A stretch of 64,000 nucleotides of DNA, from contig CP051228.1 of the NCBI GenBank assembly GCA_017792345.1, positions 1,488,001-1,552,000 on the forward strand, given 5' to 3'. The notes below the pieces were generated by a model. The model searched no databases, was not told the origin of the DNA, and saw nothing but the letters and a program-made list of their open reading frames with translations. The position numbers and the translations under genes were made by a program. Source of the DNA: Mesoflavibacter sp. (GTDB taxonomy: Bacteria; Pseudomonadota; Alphaproteobacteria; UBA8366; Aestuariispiraceae). Of this stretch, positions 28,801 through 35,634 are shown in pieces. Every line of letters starts with the position of its first letter. Within the stretch, counting starts at the first letter, position 1.

Positions 28801-29903
28801 GCATCGCGGGCGGGGAGTACAGCGCCCATCTGGGCATCGTCTCGACCGTCTACGAAGATTTCAAACGCCTGAGCGATATCCTCACCCGGTCGCAAGGCGC
28901 CGTTCAGGATCCCACCGGTCCGGCGGACGAGGACGACGGCACGGAGGCCGACGATCCGGACGAAACGGCGCAAACTGGGCCGCCGAATTCCGCCGAACCG
29001 GGCGTCGAGCGCGTCGTCCTGTTCATCGACGATCTGGACCGTTGCGCACCGGAGCGAGTAGTGGCGGTTCTGCAGGCCGTCCACCTGCTTCTGAGCTTTC
29101 CGCTTTTCATCTGTTATGTCGGCGTCGATTCGCGCTGGCTCAAACGGTCCATTGCGCACAGCTATCGCGACACGATCGGCGACGGCGCGTCCCATTCGTC
29201 GGCTGTGGAAGACGGAGTCGTTCTTTTGCCCAACGACTATCTCGAGAAGGTATTCCATCTCTCGTTCTGGGTGCCGGGCATGCGGGAGGCCAACAAAATG
29301 ATCGTCCTGGAATCCCTAATCGAGAGAGGGTTTCAGGAACACGCGCCGGGCCGTTTAGGCGTCATGGCCTCGCCGCACGGTGCGGCAGCGGCGCTGCTGC
29401 ATCTTACCACGGCGGAGAAGCGCTACCTCTCCTCCCTGGCACGGTTCGCCGGCGATACGCCGCGCCGCCTGCAACGGTTCTTTACCAGCTATTGCCTGTT
29501 TCGGGGGACATTGGAACCGGATGCCGCCCTGCCGCGTTTCGTGGGCGACCCCGACGTCATCGAACTTCCCGGATTCATGGTCGTCGGGGCGCTGACTGCA
29601 TTGATCAGCCGATGCCGGACGATCACGGCCCCTGTACTGCGCGATCTTCTCATCCACTACCGGGAAACCCGAGAGCTCGAAGCAGACCAGAGATTCACCG
29701 ATATCGCCGGCCAATTGATCGCCGTGCACTCACATCTGGCGCCAAACGAAGCGAGGATCGCCGCCCGAATCCTTGGCGTTCTGGAAGAGACGATGACCTT
29801 GAGCGGGTTGGATTTGGAACCGCAGGCAGCCGGCTATTTCCGTCGCTATGTGCGCACAATGATCCGGTTCTCGCTGTTCGATATCGCGCTCGATCCGGCA
29901 TGA
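25845..29903 (+). CDS. KAP family P-loop NTPase with large beta-rich N-terminal region
   Basis: A 1352-residue protein with several parts. Residues 1-540 are beta-rich, with recurring blade-like segments (RLRVVDVRTRQEYWSVEL, FLCVSEDRTSSLWYESGR) that suggest a beta-propeller. Residues about 542-610 form an acidic, Pro/Asp-rich linker. Walker A is GDWGAGKTT (669-677), followed by WFNAWHYSE near 724. A coiled coil (about 765-800), two membrane helices (about 868-912), another coiled coil (927-966) and a second acidic linker (1022-1050) are inserted. Walker B is VLFIDDLDRC (Asp1062-1063). The membrane insert between Walker motifs is the hallmark of KAP NTPases. Some, such as PifA of plasmid F, act in phage exclusion. 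A defence or membrane-signalling role here is inference. The start has a weak ribosome-binding site. Confidence 0.85.
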   Translation: MERDRTESHGPARKGWLYQYTDHKGIARFRRGGGVISVHVTEDRRLRVVDVRTRQEYWSVELKDHLDTNERFKLFDADPGGNFAVLLTNRNRLVTVGLLEPDPPIHVSEAAFDGWIENLVAFQAGFAFRVISIRAGGDWRHRTVNLKEEPVPLLQPDEFGAEPTRLTRLPDSARFLCVSEDRTSSLWYESGRIGMLANAGYEAVPVTVSPGEIDMWVARPAPDSPRAFTFQRDSNVFLLRFERTGPSVRKFQVVDRVAESRGENAPVVRYLGKPRALLAMPSGPSNLWIDAGRLEKALDTGRLELDLGADSKELSIASGAFDQVFTIAGRFIVLSNEGFSAVATISGKEARAQRKLDGVKIRIVSGGSRFTTLTEILGFLRGVPTAEKDGDTMAALCVWPLLPIGIPTGASGYAAGEPVFFLKRHEDFDRSAITMVGRIRISDPKKSRVRPSPAATRTLLVEAVRSIRGRAESSLSVARMRELDDFRDRTFLTGRENARFFELPEQVSEPLRALSRLHRTDQKWTPTEASDWIAQTAARPPYEDAEESEDTPDFDAEDPDDRDPDDVDPDASVADELEGRGAPGTPEETDRPGISSAGAPAGGRDGEDGIADPEDISATAWFGDIRVDLDADTLPSRDDPMDVAREVEALASLAAARDFAPPLSVAVFGDWGAGKTTIMRAIESQIGRLRGGTWVKRTVLPGPDGAGPVTRAEEHRYLDHIVPIWFNAWHYSEANLIVSLANTVLLELAKHLKGDELSKAFRVRNELDARAAELTAEIEAAEHEKAEAIETRKNRREIVRSAWRATVNWARDERTDFSALNKSAETLGFGSSLAEAHEGLIDAVRHRNAAKQAFGHFFSTRSGAWKRVRWALLAVGILFAASQLADHVNPWLSWIVGAIGSAAAIILPSLFAVNKAVAALDGFARHFELERNAEVVEKERAIADARRSLEELEAERRDVARRIRRLTDGLSATEVVAEIQDIIEARIAGGEYSAHLGIVSTVYEDFKRLSDILTRSQGAVQDPTGPADEDDGTEADDPDETAQTGPPNSAEPGVERVVLFIDDLDRCAPERVVAVLQAVHLLLSFPLFICYVGVDSRWLKRSIAHSYRDTIGDGASHSSAVEDGVVLLPNDYLEKVFHLSFWVPGMREANKMIVLESLIERGFQEHAPGRLGVMASPHGAAAALLHLTTAEKRYLSSLARFAGDTPRRLQRFFTSYCLFRGTLEPDAALPRFVGDPDVIELPGFMVVGALTALISRCRTITAPVLRDLLIHYRETRELEADQRFTDIAGQLIAVHSHLAPNEARIAARILGVLEETMTLSGLDLEPQAAGYFRRYVRTMIRFSLFDIALDPA

Positions 29904-30898
29904 CGGGTTTCCGCTTCCGCTTGGCCCTCACTTTGGCGGTCTGCACTCTCCTCGCCGCCTGTGCGCCGCGTATCGAAGGGCTGGGGCCGGTGGCGGGACC
30001 CGCGGGGATGGAGGCGGATGCCTTTGTCATGGCTGATGGGTACCGGTTGCCCTATCGGGCGGCGTTGCCCGACGGCGAGGCGGAGGCGGTGTTGTTGGCG
30101 CTGCATGGGTTCAACGATTATTCCCGCGCCTTCGAAAGTGCCGCGCCGGAATGGGCGGCGCGCGGGATGGCGGTCTATGCCTATGATCAGCGCGGCTTCG
30201 GGCGCACGTCGGGACGCGGCTTGTGGCATGGCGACCTGGCGCTGGCCGCCGACCTGCAGACCGTTGTCCGTTTGCTGCGGCTGCGTCACCCCGGCCTGCC
30301 CGTCGCGGTGCTGGGGGAGAGCATGGGCGGCGCGGTGGTCATCGCGGCGCTGACCGATCCCAGCCTGCCCAAGCCCGACATCGACCGGGTGATCCTGTCC
30401 GCCCCCGCCGTCTGGGGTCGGGCGGTCATGCCCTGGTGGCAGCGCTGGCCGCTGGCGCTGATGGCCCATACCCTGCCCTGGCTGGAAATCGCGCCGCATA
30501 TCCGGCGGCGGCCGACCGACAATATCGAGGTATTGCGCGCGATTAGCCGCGATCCGCTGATGATCCGGCGCACGCGGGTCGACGCCGTGCACGGTCTGGT
30601 CGGGCTGATGGACCGGGCCTATGACGGGGTGCCCGCGTTGGGCGGCGATACGCTGATCCTCTACGGGCTGAACGAGGACATCCTGCCGGGTTATGCCCTG
30701 GAGGCGGTGGTCGAGCGTCTGACCTCCGGCGCGGGCTGGCGGCTGGCCTTCTATGACACCGGATTTCACATGCTGACCCGCGACTTGAACGCCGACCGCG
30801 TCATCGCCGATATCGCGGTTTTCGCCAAGGACCCGGCCGCGCCCTTGCCGTCGGGCCGCGAAGAGATTGCATCGGACTTGCCCGCCCCGAAGAATTGA
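29900..30898 (+). CDS. Lipoprotein alpha/beta hydrolase (monoacylglycerol lipase-like)
   Basis: The ATG at 29900 overlaps the KAP stop by four bases (ATGA) and gives 332 residues. A signal peptide ends in the lipobox LLAAC with Cys21, so this should be a membrane-anchored lipoprotein. The hydrolase domain has the oxyanion motif LLALHGFNDY near residue 67, DQRGFGRT, and the nucleophile elbow GESMGG near residue 145, with His in GFHML near the C-terminus. The family hydrolyses monoacylglycerols or lysophospholipids. The overlap suggests co-translation with the KAP gene, though it could be chance after an insertion. Confidence 0.87.
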   Translation: MTGFRFRLALTLAVCTLLAACAPRIEGLGPVAGPAGMEADAFVMADGYRLPYRAALPDGEAEAVLLALHGFNDYSRAFESAAPEWAARGMAVYAYDQRGFGRTSGRGLWHGDLALAADLQTVVRLLRLRHPGLPVAVLGESMGGAVVIAALTDPSLPKPDIDRVILSAPAVWGRAVMPWWQRWPLALMAHTLPWLEIAPHIRRRPTDNIEVLRAISRDPLMIRRTRVDAVHGLVGLMDRAYDGVPALGGDTLILYGLNEDILPGYALEAVVERLTSGAGWRLAFYDTGFHMLTRDLNADRVIADIAVFAKDPAAPLPSGREEIASDLPAPKN

Positions 30899-30958
30899 AG
30901 GAAGTTGCCGCCGTCTTGCGCGCCGCCGGTTCCGGCATTCTGAACAAAGGTAACAGTC

Positions 30959-32158
30959 ATGCGTTTTTCGGGGATCGCCGATCGGGTCGGCGGGATGGGA
31001 GAGAAGGCCTGGGAAATCCACCGCCGGGCCGTCACGCGCCACGCGGCGGGCCAGCCGATCATCGTGCTGTCGGTCGGCGAGGACCGGACCGCGACGACCC
31101 ATCCGGCCCTGGTCCAAGTGGCAAAGGACGCGCTGGACCAAGGCCTGCATCATTACTCCGCACTGACCGGATCCCCGGCGGTAAAGGAAGGGATTGCCCG
31201 GCGCCATAAAGCCCTGACCGGCCAGACGGTCGCGCCAGAGGCCTGCTGTCTGTTTTCCGGTGCGCAGAACGCTTTGTTCGCTACGCTGATGTGCCTGACC
31301 GATACCGGCGACGAAGTGATCGTGCCAGAACCCTATTACGCGACCTATCCCGGCGTGACCCAGGCCAGCGGCGCGAAGATGGTCGCGGTCAAGACCGATC
31401 CGGAATCCGACTTCGTCCTCGACCCTGCCCGGCTGGAAGCGGCGGTGACGGACAAGACCCGCGTCATCCTGCTCAACAGCCCGAACAACCCGACCGGCGC
31501 CGTCTATCCGCGCGCGGTGATGGAGGCGGTCGCGGATCTGTGCAAACGCCACGATCTCTGGCTGATCTCGGACGAGGTCTATGTCGACTTCCTGTATGAC
31601 GGGGAGCATGTCGCACCCTGCACCCTGCCCGGCATGGCCGAGCGCACGGTGACCATCGGGTCGCTGTCGAAATCCCACCGGATGAGCGGCTGGCGCATCG
31701 GCTGGACCGTGTCGACGCCGGAATTTTCCGAACTGTTGAGCGATTTCGCCTGCTGCATGCTGTATGGCAGCGCGCCCTTCATTCAGGAAGCGGCGGCCGC
31801 CGCGCTGGCCGAAACCCCGCTGCCCGGCGTGGAGGAGGACCGGCTGGCCATGCTGGCCGATTATCACCGCAAGCGCGATATCGTCATGGGGGCGCTGGGC
31901 AACACGCCGGGCCTGGTCCTGCGCCGCCCGTCGGCGGGAATGTTCGCCATGGTCGACGTGCGCCCGACAGGCCTGGGCGATTTCGACTTTGCCGCCCGGC
32001 TGCTGGATGAGGAAGAAGTTGGCGTCATGACCGGCGGTGCCTTCGGCCCCAGCGCCAAGGGCCATATCCGCCTGGGCCTCGTCGCCGAAGCCGAAATGCT
32101 GCGCGAGGCCTGCACCCGGATCGACCGTTTCGCGCGGAAGATCGTCGCGGAAGGCTGA
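30959..32158 (+). CDS. PLP-dependent class I/II aminotransferase
   Basis: This 399-residue fold-type I aminotransferase has the PLP Lys in SLSKSHRMSGWRIGW near residue 237, NSPNNPTGAVY near residue 178 and the substrate-carboxylate Arg in IRLGL near the C-terminus. The sequence resembles the arginine:pyruvate transaminase / aspartate aminotransferase group. The specific amino acid donor is not clear. It starts 60 bp after the lipoprotein hydrolase and ends at a REP-like inverted repeat pair. Confidence 0.88.
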   Translation: MRFSGIADRVGGMGEKAWEIHRRAVTRHAAGQPIIVLSVGEDRTATTHPALVQVAKDALDQGLHHYSALTGSPAVKEGIARRHKALTGQTVAPEACCLFSGAQNALFATLMCLTDTGDEVIVPEPYYATYPGVTQASGAKMVAVKTDPESDFVLDPARLEAAVTDKTRVILLNSPNNPTGAVYPRAVMEAVADLCKRHDLWLISDEVYVDFLYDGEHVAPCTLPGMAERTVTIGSLSKSHRMSGWRIGWTVSTPEFSELLSDFACCMLYGSAPFIQEAAAAALAETPLPGVEEDRLAMLADYHRKRDIVMGALGNTPGLVLRRPSAGMFAMVDVRPTGLGDFDFAARLLDEEEVGVMTGGAFGPSAKGHIRLGLVAEAEMLREACTRIDRFARKIVAEG

Positions 32159-32173
32159 CATCGGCTTGAATAG

Positions 32174-32250
32174 CGTTCCTGCGAAAGCAGGAACCTTCTT
32201 CGCCAAACAAAGCCGCTGGGTTTGCGGAGGCTCCTGCTTTCGCAGGAGCA
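32174..32250. repeat. REP/BIME-like pair of inverted palindromes
   Basis: Two hairpins occur in opposite orientation. GTTCCTGC-GAAA-GCAGGAAC occupies 32175-32194, and GCTCCTGC-TTTC-GCAGGAGC occupies 32230-32249. The flanking bases also match in reverse (CCAAAC against GTTTG), so the two units form a larger imperfect inverted repeat. This is the form of extragenic REP/BIME elements, and it sits between convergent genes. Confidence 0.7.
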
Positions 32251-32260
32251 TGGGGAAGGC

Positions 32261-34219
32261 TTAACCGCCGCTCTGCGTCTCCAGACCGCGTGCCAGGGGA
32301 ACCACGGCTTCGCCGGACAGGGCCTGTTCCATGAACACGCGCCACATCTGCGCCGGGTAGAGCCCGCCATAGACACCGTCCGTCGGCAGGCCATTGTCAT
32401 TGCCCATCCAGATCACGGCGGTCAGCTGCGGCGTATAGCCGGCGAACCAGGCGTCGCGGTAATCCTGGGTCGTGCCGGTCTTTCCGGCGGCGGGGCGGCC
32501 GGGCAGGGCGGCGGCCTTGCTGGTGCCCCAGGTGACGGACGCACCCAGCACGTCATTCGTCATGGCAACGACCTGCGGCGACAGGATGCGCGGGCCCAGC
32601 CCGCCCTCACGCTCGTAAATCACCGACCCGTCCGCAGCGTCCCGCACGCGCCGGACGATGTAAGGCGTCGCGGCATGTCCGCCGGCGGCCACCGTCGTGT
32701 AAGCCCCCGCCATTTCCATCGGGCTGACCTCATAGACCCCCAGCGCCAGGGCCGGATCAGGGTTCAGGTTTGCGGTAATGCCCAGGCGGCGCGCCATATC
32801 GACCACCCGGCTGCGTCCGACCGTTTCCATCGCCGCGACCGCGACCGTGTTGATCGACCGGGCGACGCCTTCGCGCAAGGTCACGACGCCGCGATACCCC
32901 GCCCCGGCATTGCGCGGCGACCAGCCTTCGATCGGCGCGATCCGGTCGTCGATCGGCGTATCCGGCGTCAGACCGCCCTCGAATGCGGCCAGATAGACGA
33001 AGAGCTTGAACGAGGAGCCAGGTTGCCGCTTGCCGTGAACCGCGCGGTTGAACGCGCTGCCGCGCCGGTCGGCGCCACCCAGCAGGGCCGCAACGGCGCC
33101 GTCGGGCCGCATCGCGACCAGCGCCAGTTCAGACGCCCCTTTTGCCCTCGCTTCCGGACCAATCTGTGCGGCGGCGGCTTCGGCGGCGCGCTGAACATCG
33201 GATTCCAGGGTGGTTTCGACCAGAATATCCCGGTCCACCCCGCCTAGAATGTCCGCCGCCCGGTCGACCGCCCATTCCGCTAGCCAGCGGGTCTGGGCCC
33301 CGGCCGTGTCGATGGGCATAGTCGCGACGCTGTCCCGCTTGGCGGCCTGGGCCTGGTCCGCCGTGATGAAGCCGGCGCGCACCATGTCGTCCAGCACCTC
33401 CCGCGCACGCTCCGCCGATTTCTGCGGCGACCGGAACGGGTTCAGCGCCGATGGCGCCTTGGGCAATCCCGCCAGAACCGCCGCCTGCCACAGCGAAACC
33501 TGCGCCGCGGGCACGCCGAAATAGCGCCTGGCCGCCGCGTCGACGCCATAGGCGCCAGCACCGAGATAGATCCGGTTCAGATAGATCTCGAGAATCCGGT
33601 CCTTGCCGTAACGCGCCTCCAGCCAGAAGGCCAGCAACGCCTCCTGCACCTTGCGACGGATCGTCCGGTCGCGGGACAGGAACAGGTTTTTCGCCAATTG
33701 CTGGGTCAGCGTGCTGCCGCCCTGACGCACGCCGCCGGCCGCAATATTGGTGTACAGCGCCCGGGCGATGCCGATCGGGTCGACACCGGGATGGTAATAG
33801 AAGCGCCGGTCCTCGGTGGCCAGAAGAGCATGGGGTACATGCGGCGGCAGGTCGGTCAGCTTTACGGGGTGGCCATAAAGATCGCCGACCTTCAGCAGTT
33901 CCGTCCCGTCCGCCGCCAGGATCGTCACACCCGGTCGCCGAACATCGCGTGCCAGCACGTCTTCCGGGTCGGGCATGTCCCAGGCGAACCAGCCGATCAC
34001 GGCCGACGTCAGGACCAGCCCCCAGATCAGGACGGAGACCGCGCCGCGCAGAAGCCGCGGCCAGAACCGGCGCGGGGGTCGGCCGGAACTGCCACGGGCC
34101 GGCCGTGCCGACGGCGATTTCCGCGCGGCGGTTTTCTTGGCGGCAGCCTTTTTTGCCGCGGATTTTCGCGCACCGCCGCGTTTCAGGGGCGGCGGTTCCT
34201 GTCTCGGTTTACGTGCCAT
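32261..34219 (-). CDS. Penicillin-binding protein 1A family (transglycosylase/transpeptidase)
   Basis: This 652-residue class A penicillin-binding protein polymerises and cross-links peptidoglycan. It starts with a Lys/Ala-rich cytosolic tail (about 1-60), then one membrane helix (about 63-83). The GT51 transglycosylase domain has the catalytic Glu in TEDRRFYYHPGVD and the GGSTLTQQLAKN motif. The transpeptidase domain has the SxxK serine in PGSSFKLF near residue 400, SIN near residue 455 and KTGTT near residue 583. The ATG at 34219 was preferred over an in-frame codon nine codons upstream. The mid-size length fits the PBP1A/PBP2D-like group of alphaproteobacteria. Confidence 0.93.
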   Translation of the reverse strand: MARKPRQEPPPLKRGGARKSAAKKAAAKKTAARKSPSARPARGSSGRPPRRFWPRLLRGAVSVLIWGLVLTSAVIGWFAWDMPDPEDVLARDVRRPGVTILAADGTELLKVGDLYGHPVKLTDLPPHVPHALLATEDRRFYYHPGVDPIGIARALYTNIAAGGVRQGGSTLTQQLAKNLFLSRDRTIRRKVQEALLAFWLEARYGKDRILEIYLNRIYLGAGAYGVDAAARRYFGVPAAQVSLWQAAVLAGLPKAPSALNPFRSPQKSAERAREVLDDMVRAGFITADQAQAAKRDSVATMPIDTAGAQTRWLAEWAVDRAADILGGVDRDILVETTLESDVQRAAEAAAAQIGPEARAKGASELALVAMRPDGAVAALLGGADRRGSAFNRAVHGKRQPGSSFKLFVYLAAFEGGLTPDTPIDDRIAPIEGWSPRNAGAGYRGVVTLREGVARSINTVAVAAMETVGRSRVVDMARRLGITANLNPDPALALGVYEVSPMEMAGAYTTVAAGGHAATPYIVRRVRDAADGSVIYEREGGLGPRILSPQVVAMTNDVLGASVTWGTSKAAALPGRPAAGKTGTTQDYRDAWFAGYTPQLTAVIWMGNDNGLPTDGVYGGLYPAQMWRVFMEQALSGEAVVPLARGLETQSGG

Positions 34220-34365
34220 GCGCCCGATATAGCGTATCTGACCCAAGAAATCGCCACATATTGTATGGGAATCGGTGTAAATCTACGAGTCTGAGAATCG
34301 GACCAACACAGTGCTGTGAATTGGTGTTGTTCCAAAAAGACACCTAGCTTATTGTGTTAACGCTT

Positions 34366-34378
34366 GAATTTAGAATTC
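34366..34378. promoter_or_regulatory. Short palindrome in the irr upstream region
   Basis: GAATT-TAG-AATTC (34366-34378) is a perfect 5-bp inverted repeat. It contains TTTAGAA (34369-34375), the left half of the Irr/ICE consensus, but lacks a clear right half at normal spacing. It lies 46 bp before the irr start and could take part in autoregulation. Confidence 0.3.
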
Positions 34379-34423
34379 CTCTGACGATATATGTCGCGGA
34401 GATTTGGACTAGGAGACCGTCGA

Positions 34424-34876
34424 ATGGCACATCGCCATGACAGCGAACCGAATACCGGCACGGCGCAGCGACCCTTTGCGGACGCGCTCGCGCGGCTGAA
34501 GGAGGTCGGTCTTCGCCCGACACGCCAGCGTCTGGCGCTGGCCAAACTGCTGTTCGACGGCGGGGATCAGCATATCACCGCCGAACAGTTGCACGGCATG
34601 GCGCGCAATGCGTCGGTCAAGGTATCGCTGGCCACGGTTTACAACACGCTGCACCAATTCCGGGATTCCGGGCTGCTGCGTGAGGTTGTCATTGGCCAGG
34701 GCCGGTCCTATTTCGATACCAACATCCACGACCACCACCATTTCTTTGTGGAGCCGATGGGTCAATTGGTCGACATCCCGGTCGATTCGGTCGAAGTCGG
34801 TCAATTGCCGACACCGCCGGACGGGACGGTCCTGGATCGTGTCGACGTGATCATCCGCGTTACGCGGAGCGCCTGA
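34424..34876 (+). CDS. irr: Iron response regulator Irr (Fur family)
   Basis: This 150-residue Fur-superfamily regulator starts at an ATG preceded by AGGAG. The N-terminal winged helix has RLKEVGLRPTRQRLALAKLL and VSLATVYNTLHQF (about 20-75). The dimer/metal region contains the His cluster HDHHHFF near residue 104, typical of Irr, and lacks the CxxC zinc sites of classical Fur. In alphaproteobacteria Irr reads haem/iron status and binds ICE boxes. The rubrerythrin gene 217 bp downstream carries such a box, supporting this identification. Confidence 0.92.
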   Translation: MAHRHDSEPNTGTAQRPFADALARLKEVGLRPTRQRLALAKLLFDGGDQHITAEQLHGMARNASVKVSLATVYNTLHQFRDSGLLREVVIGQGRSYFDTNIHDHHHFFVEPMGQLVDIPVDSVEVGQLPTPPDGTVLDRVDVIIRVTRSA

Positions 34877-34922
34877 ACGCGCGATCCGGCTTCGGCCGCG
34901 TCTTCAATCCAATAAACAGTAC

Positions 34923-34939
34923 ATTAGAACGATTATAAA
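34923..34939. promoter_or_regulatory. Irr-box (ICE)-like site upstream of rubrerythrin
   Basis: ATTAGAA-CGA-TTATAAA matches the ICE pattern TTTAGAA-N3-TTCTAAA at 12 of 14 defined positions. It lies just upstream of the -35 element of the probable rubrerythrin promoter. Confidence 0.6.
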
Positions 34940-34942
34940 CTG

Positions 34943-34970
34943 TTGACTCCTGCCGACTCTGGGGTAGCAT
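34943..34970 (+). promoter_or_regulatory. Probable promoter of the rubrerythrin operon
   Basis: TTGACT (34943-34948) is followed after 16 bp by TAGCAT (34965-34970). The ICE-like site ends three bases before the -35, so Irr binding could affect RNA polymerase directly. Confidence 0.5.
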
Positions 34971-35093
34971 GCGGCCGTTCCAAATTCGTGTCGTTGGTAC
35001 CGGCGCGCATTCGGACGATCGGTGAGACCATTTCCCTGCCGGCGTCGCGGCCTTCGCCGCGGCTTCGGCCTTAAACCGGACAGGAGAGTGACC

Positions 35094-35510
35094 ATGTCCC
35101 TCAAGGGCAGCAAGACCGAAGAAAATCTGAAAGAAGCGTTCTCCGGCGAAAGCCAGGCGAACCGCCGTTACCTGTATTTCGCCCAGAAGGCCGACATCGA
35201 AGGCTACAACGACGTCGCCGCCGTATTCCGCTCGACCGCGGAAGGCGAAACCGGCCACGCCCATGGCCACCTGGAATATCTGGAGGAAGTCGGCGACCCG
35301 GCGACCGGTGAGCCGATCGGGGAAACTTCCGACAACCTGAAAGCCGCCATCGCCGGCGAAACGCACGAATACACCGACATGTATCCGGGCATGGCGCGTA
35401 CCGCGCGCGAAGAAGGCTTCGACGAGATCGCCCAGTGGTTTGAAACCCTGGCGAAGGCCGAGAAGTCGCATGCCGGTCGTTTCCAGAAAGCCCTGGATTC
35501 GATGGAATAA
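35094..35510 (+). CDS. Rubrerythrin family protein (no rubredoxin domain)
   Basis: This 138-residue ferritin-like four-helix protein starts at an ATG preceded by CAGGAGAG. Di-iron ligands appear as Glu in [12 protein letters not shown] and ExxH-type motifs in [22 protein letters not shown] and [11 protein letters not shown]. The C-terminal rubredoxin domain of classical rubrerythrin is absent, as in the short erythrin/sulerythrin group. Such proteins reduce hydrogen peroxide at a di-iron site. An Irr-box-like operator and its position before an Fe-S oxidoreductase and DUF3501 gene suggest an iron- and peroxide-linked redox module. Confidence 0.92.
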   Translation: MSLKGSKTEENLKEAFSGESQANRRYLYFAQKADIEGYNDVAAVFRSTAEGETGHAHGHLEYLEEVGDPATGEPIGETSDNLKAAIAGETHEYTDMYPGMARTAREEGFDEIAQWFETLAKAEKSHAGRFQKALDSME

Positions 35511-35634
35511 GGCTTCGGCCGGGATATCTGGCCGCGGGCGGCGCGCCGACAATCGCCGCCGCCCGCCGCCATTCCCGCCCTGCCCCGCGCCGGTCGCGCG
35601 GGCTTATCAAAGATGACAGGTCAGGAGACGGGTT

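Noticed and set aside
29846-32251. Minus-strand open frame of 801 codons
   Set aside because: Antisense shadow of the lipoprotein hydrolase and aminotransferase genes, with no domain.
35531-35574. GC-rich hairpin after rubrerythrin as a terminator
   Set aside because: No T-run follows and the Fe-S gene continues on the same strand; may be an attenuating or mRNA-stability hairpin but cannot be supported.
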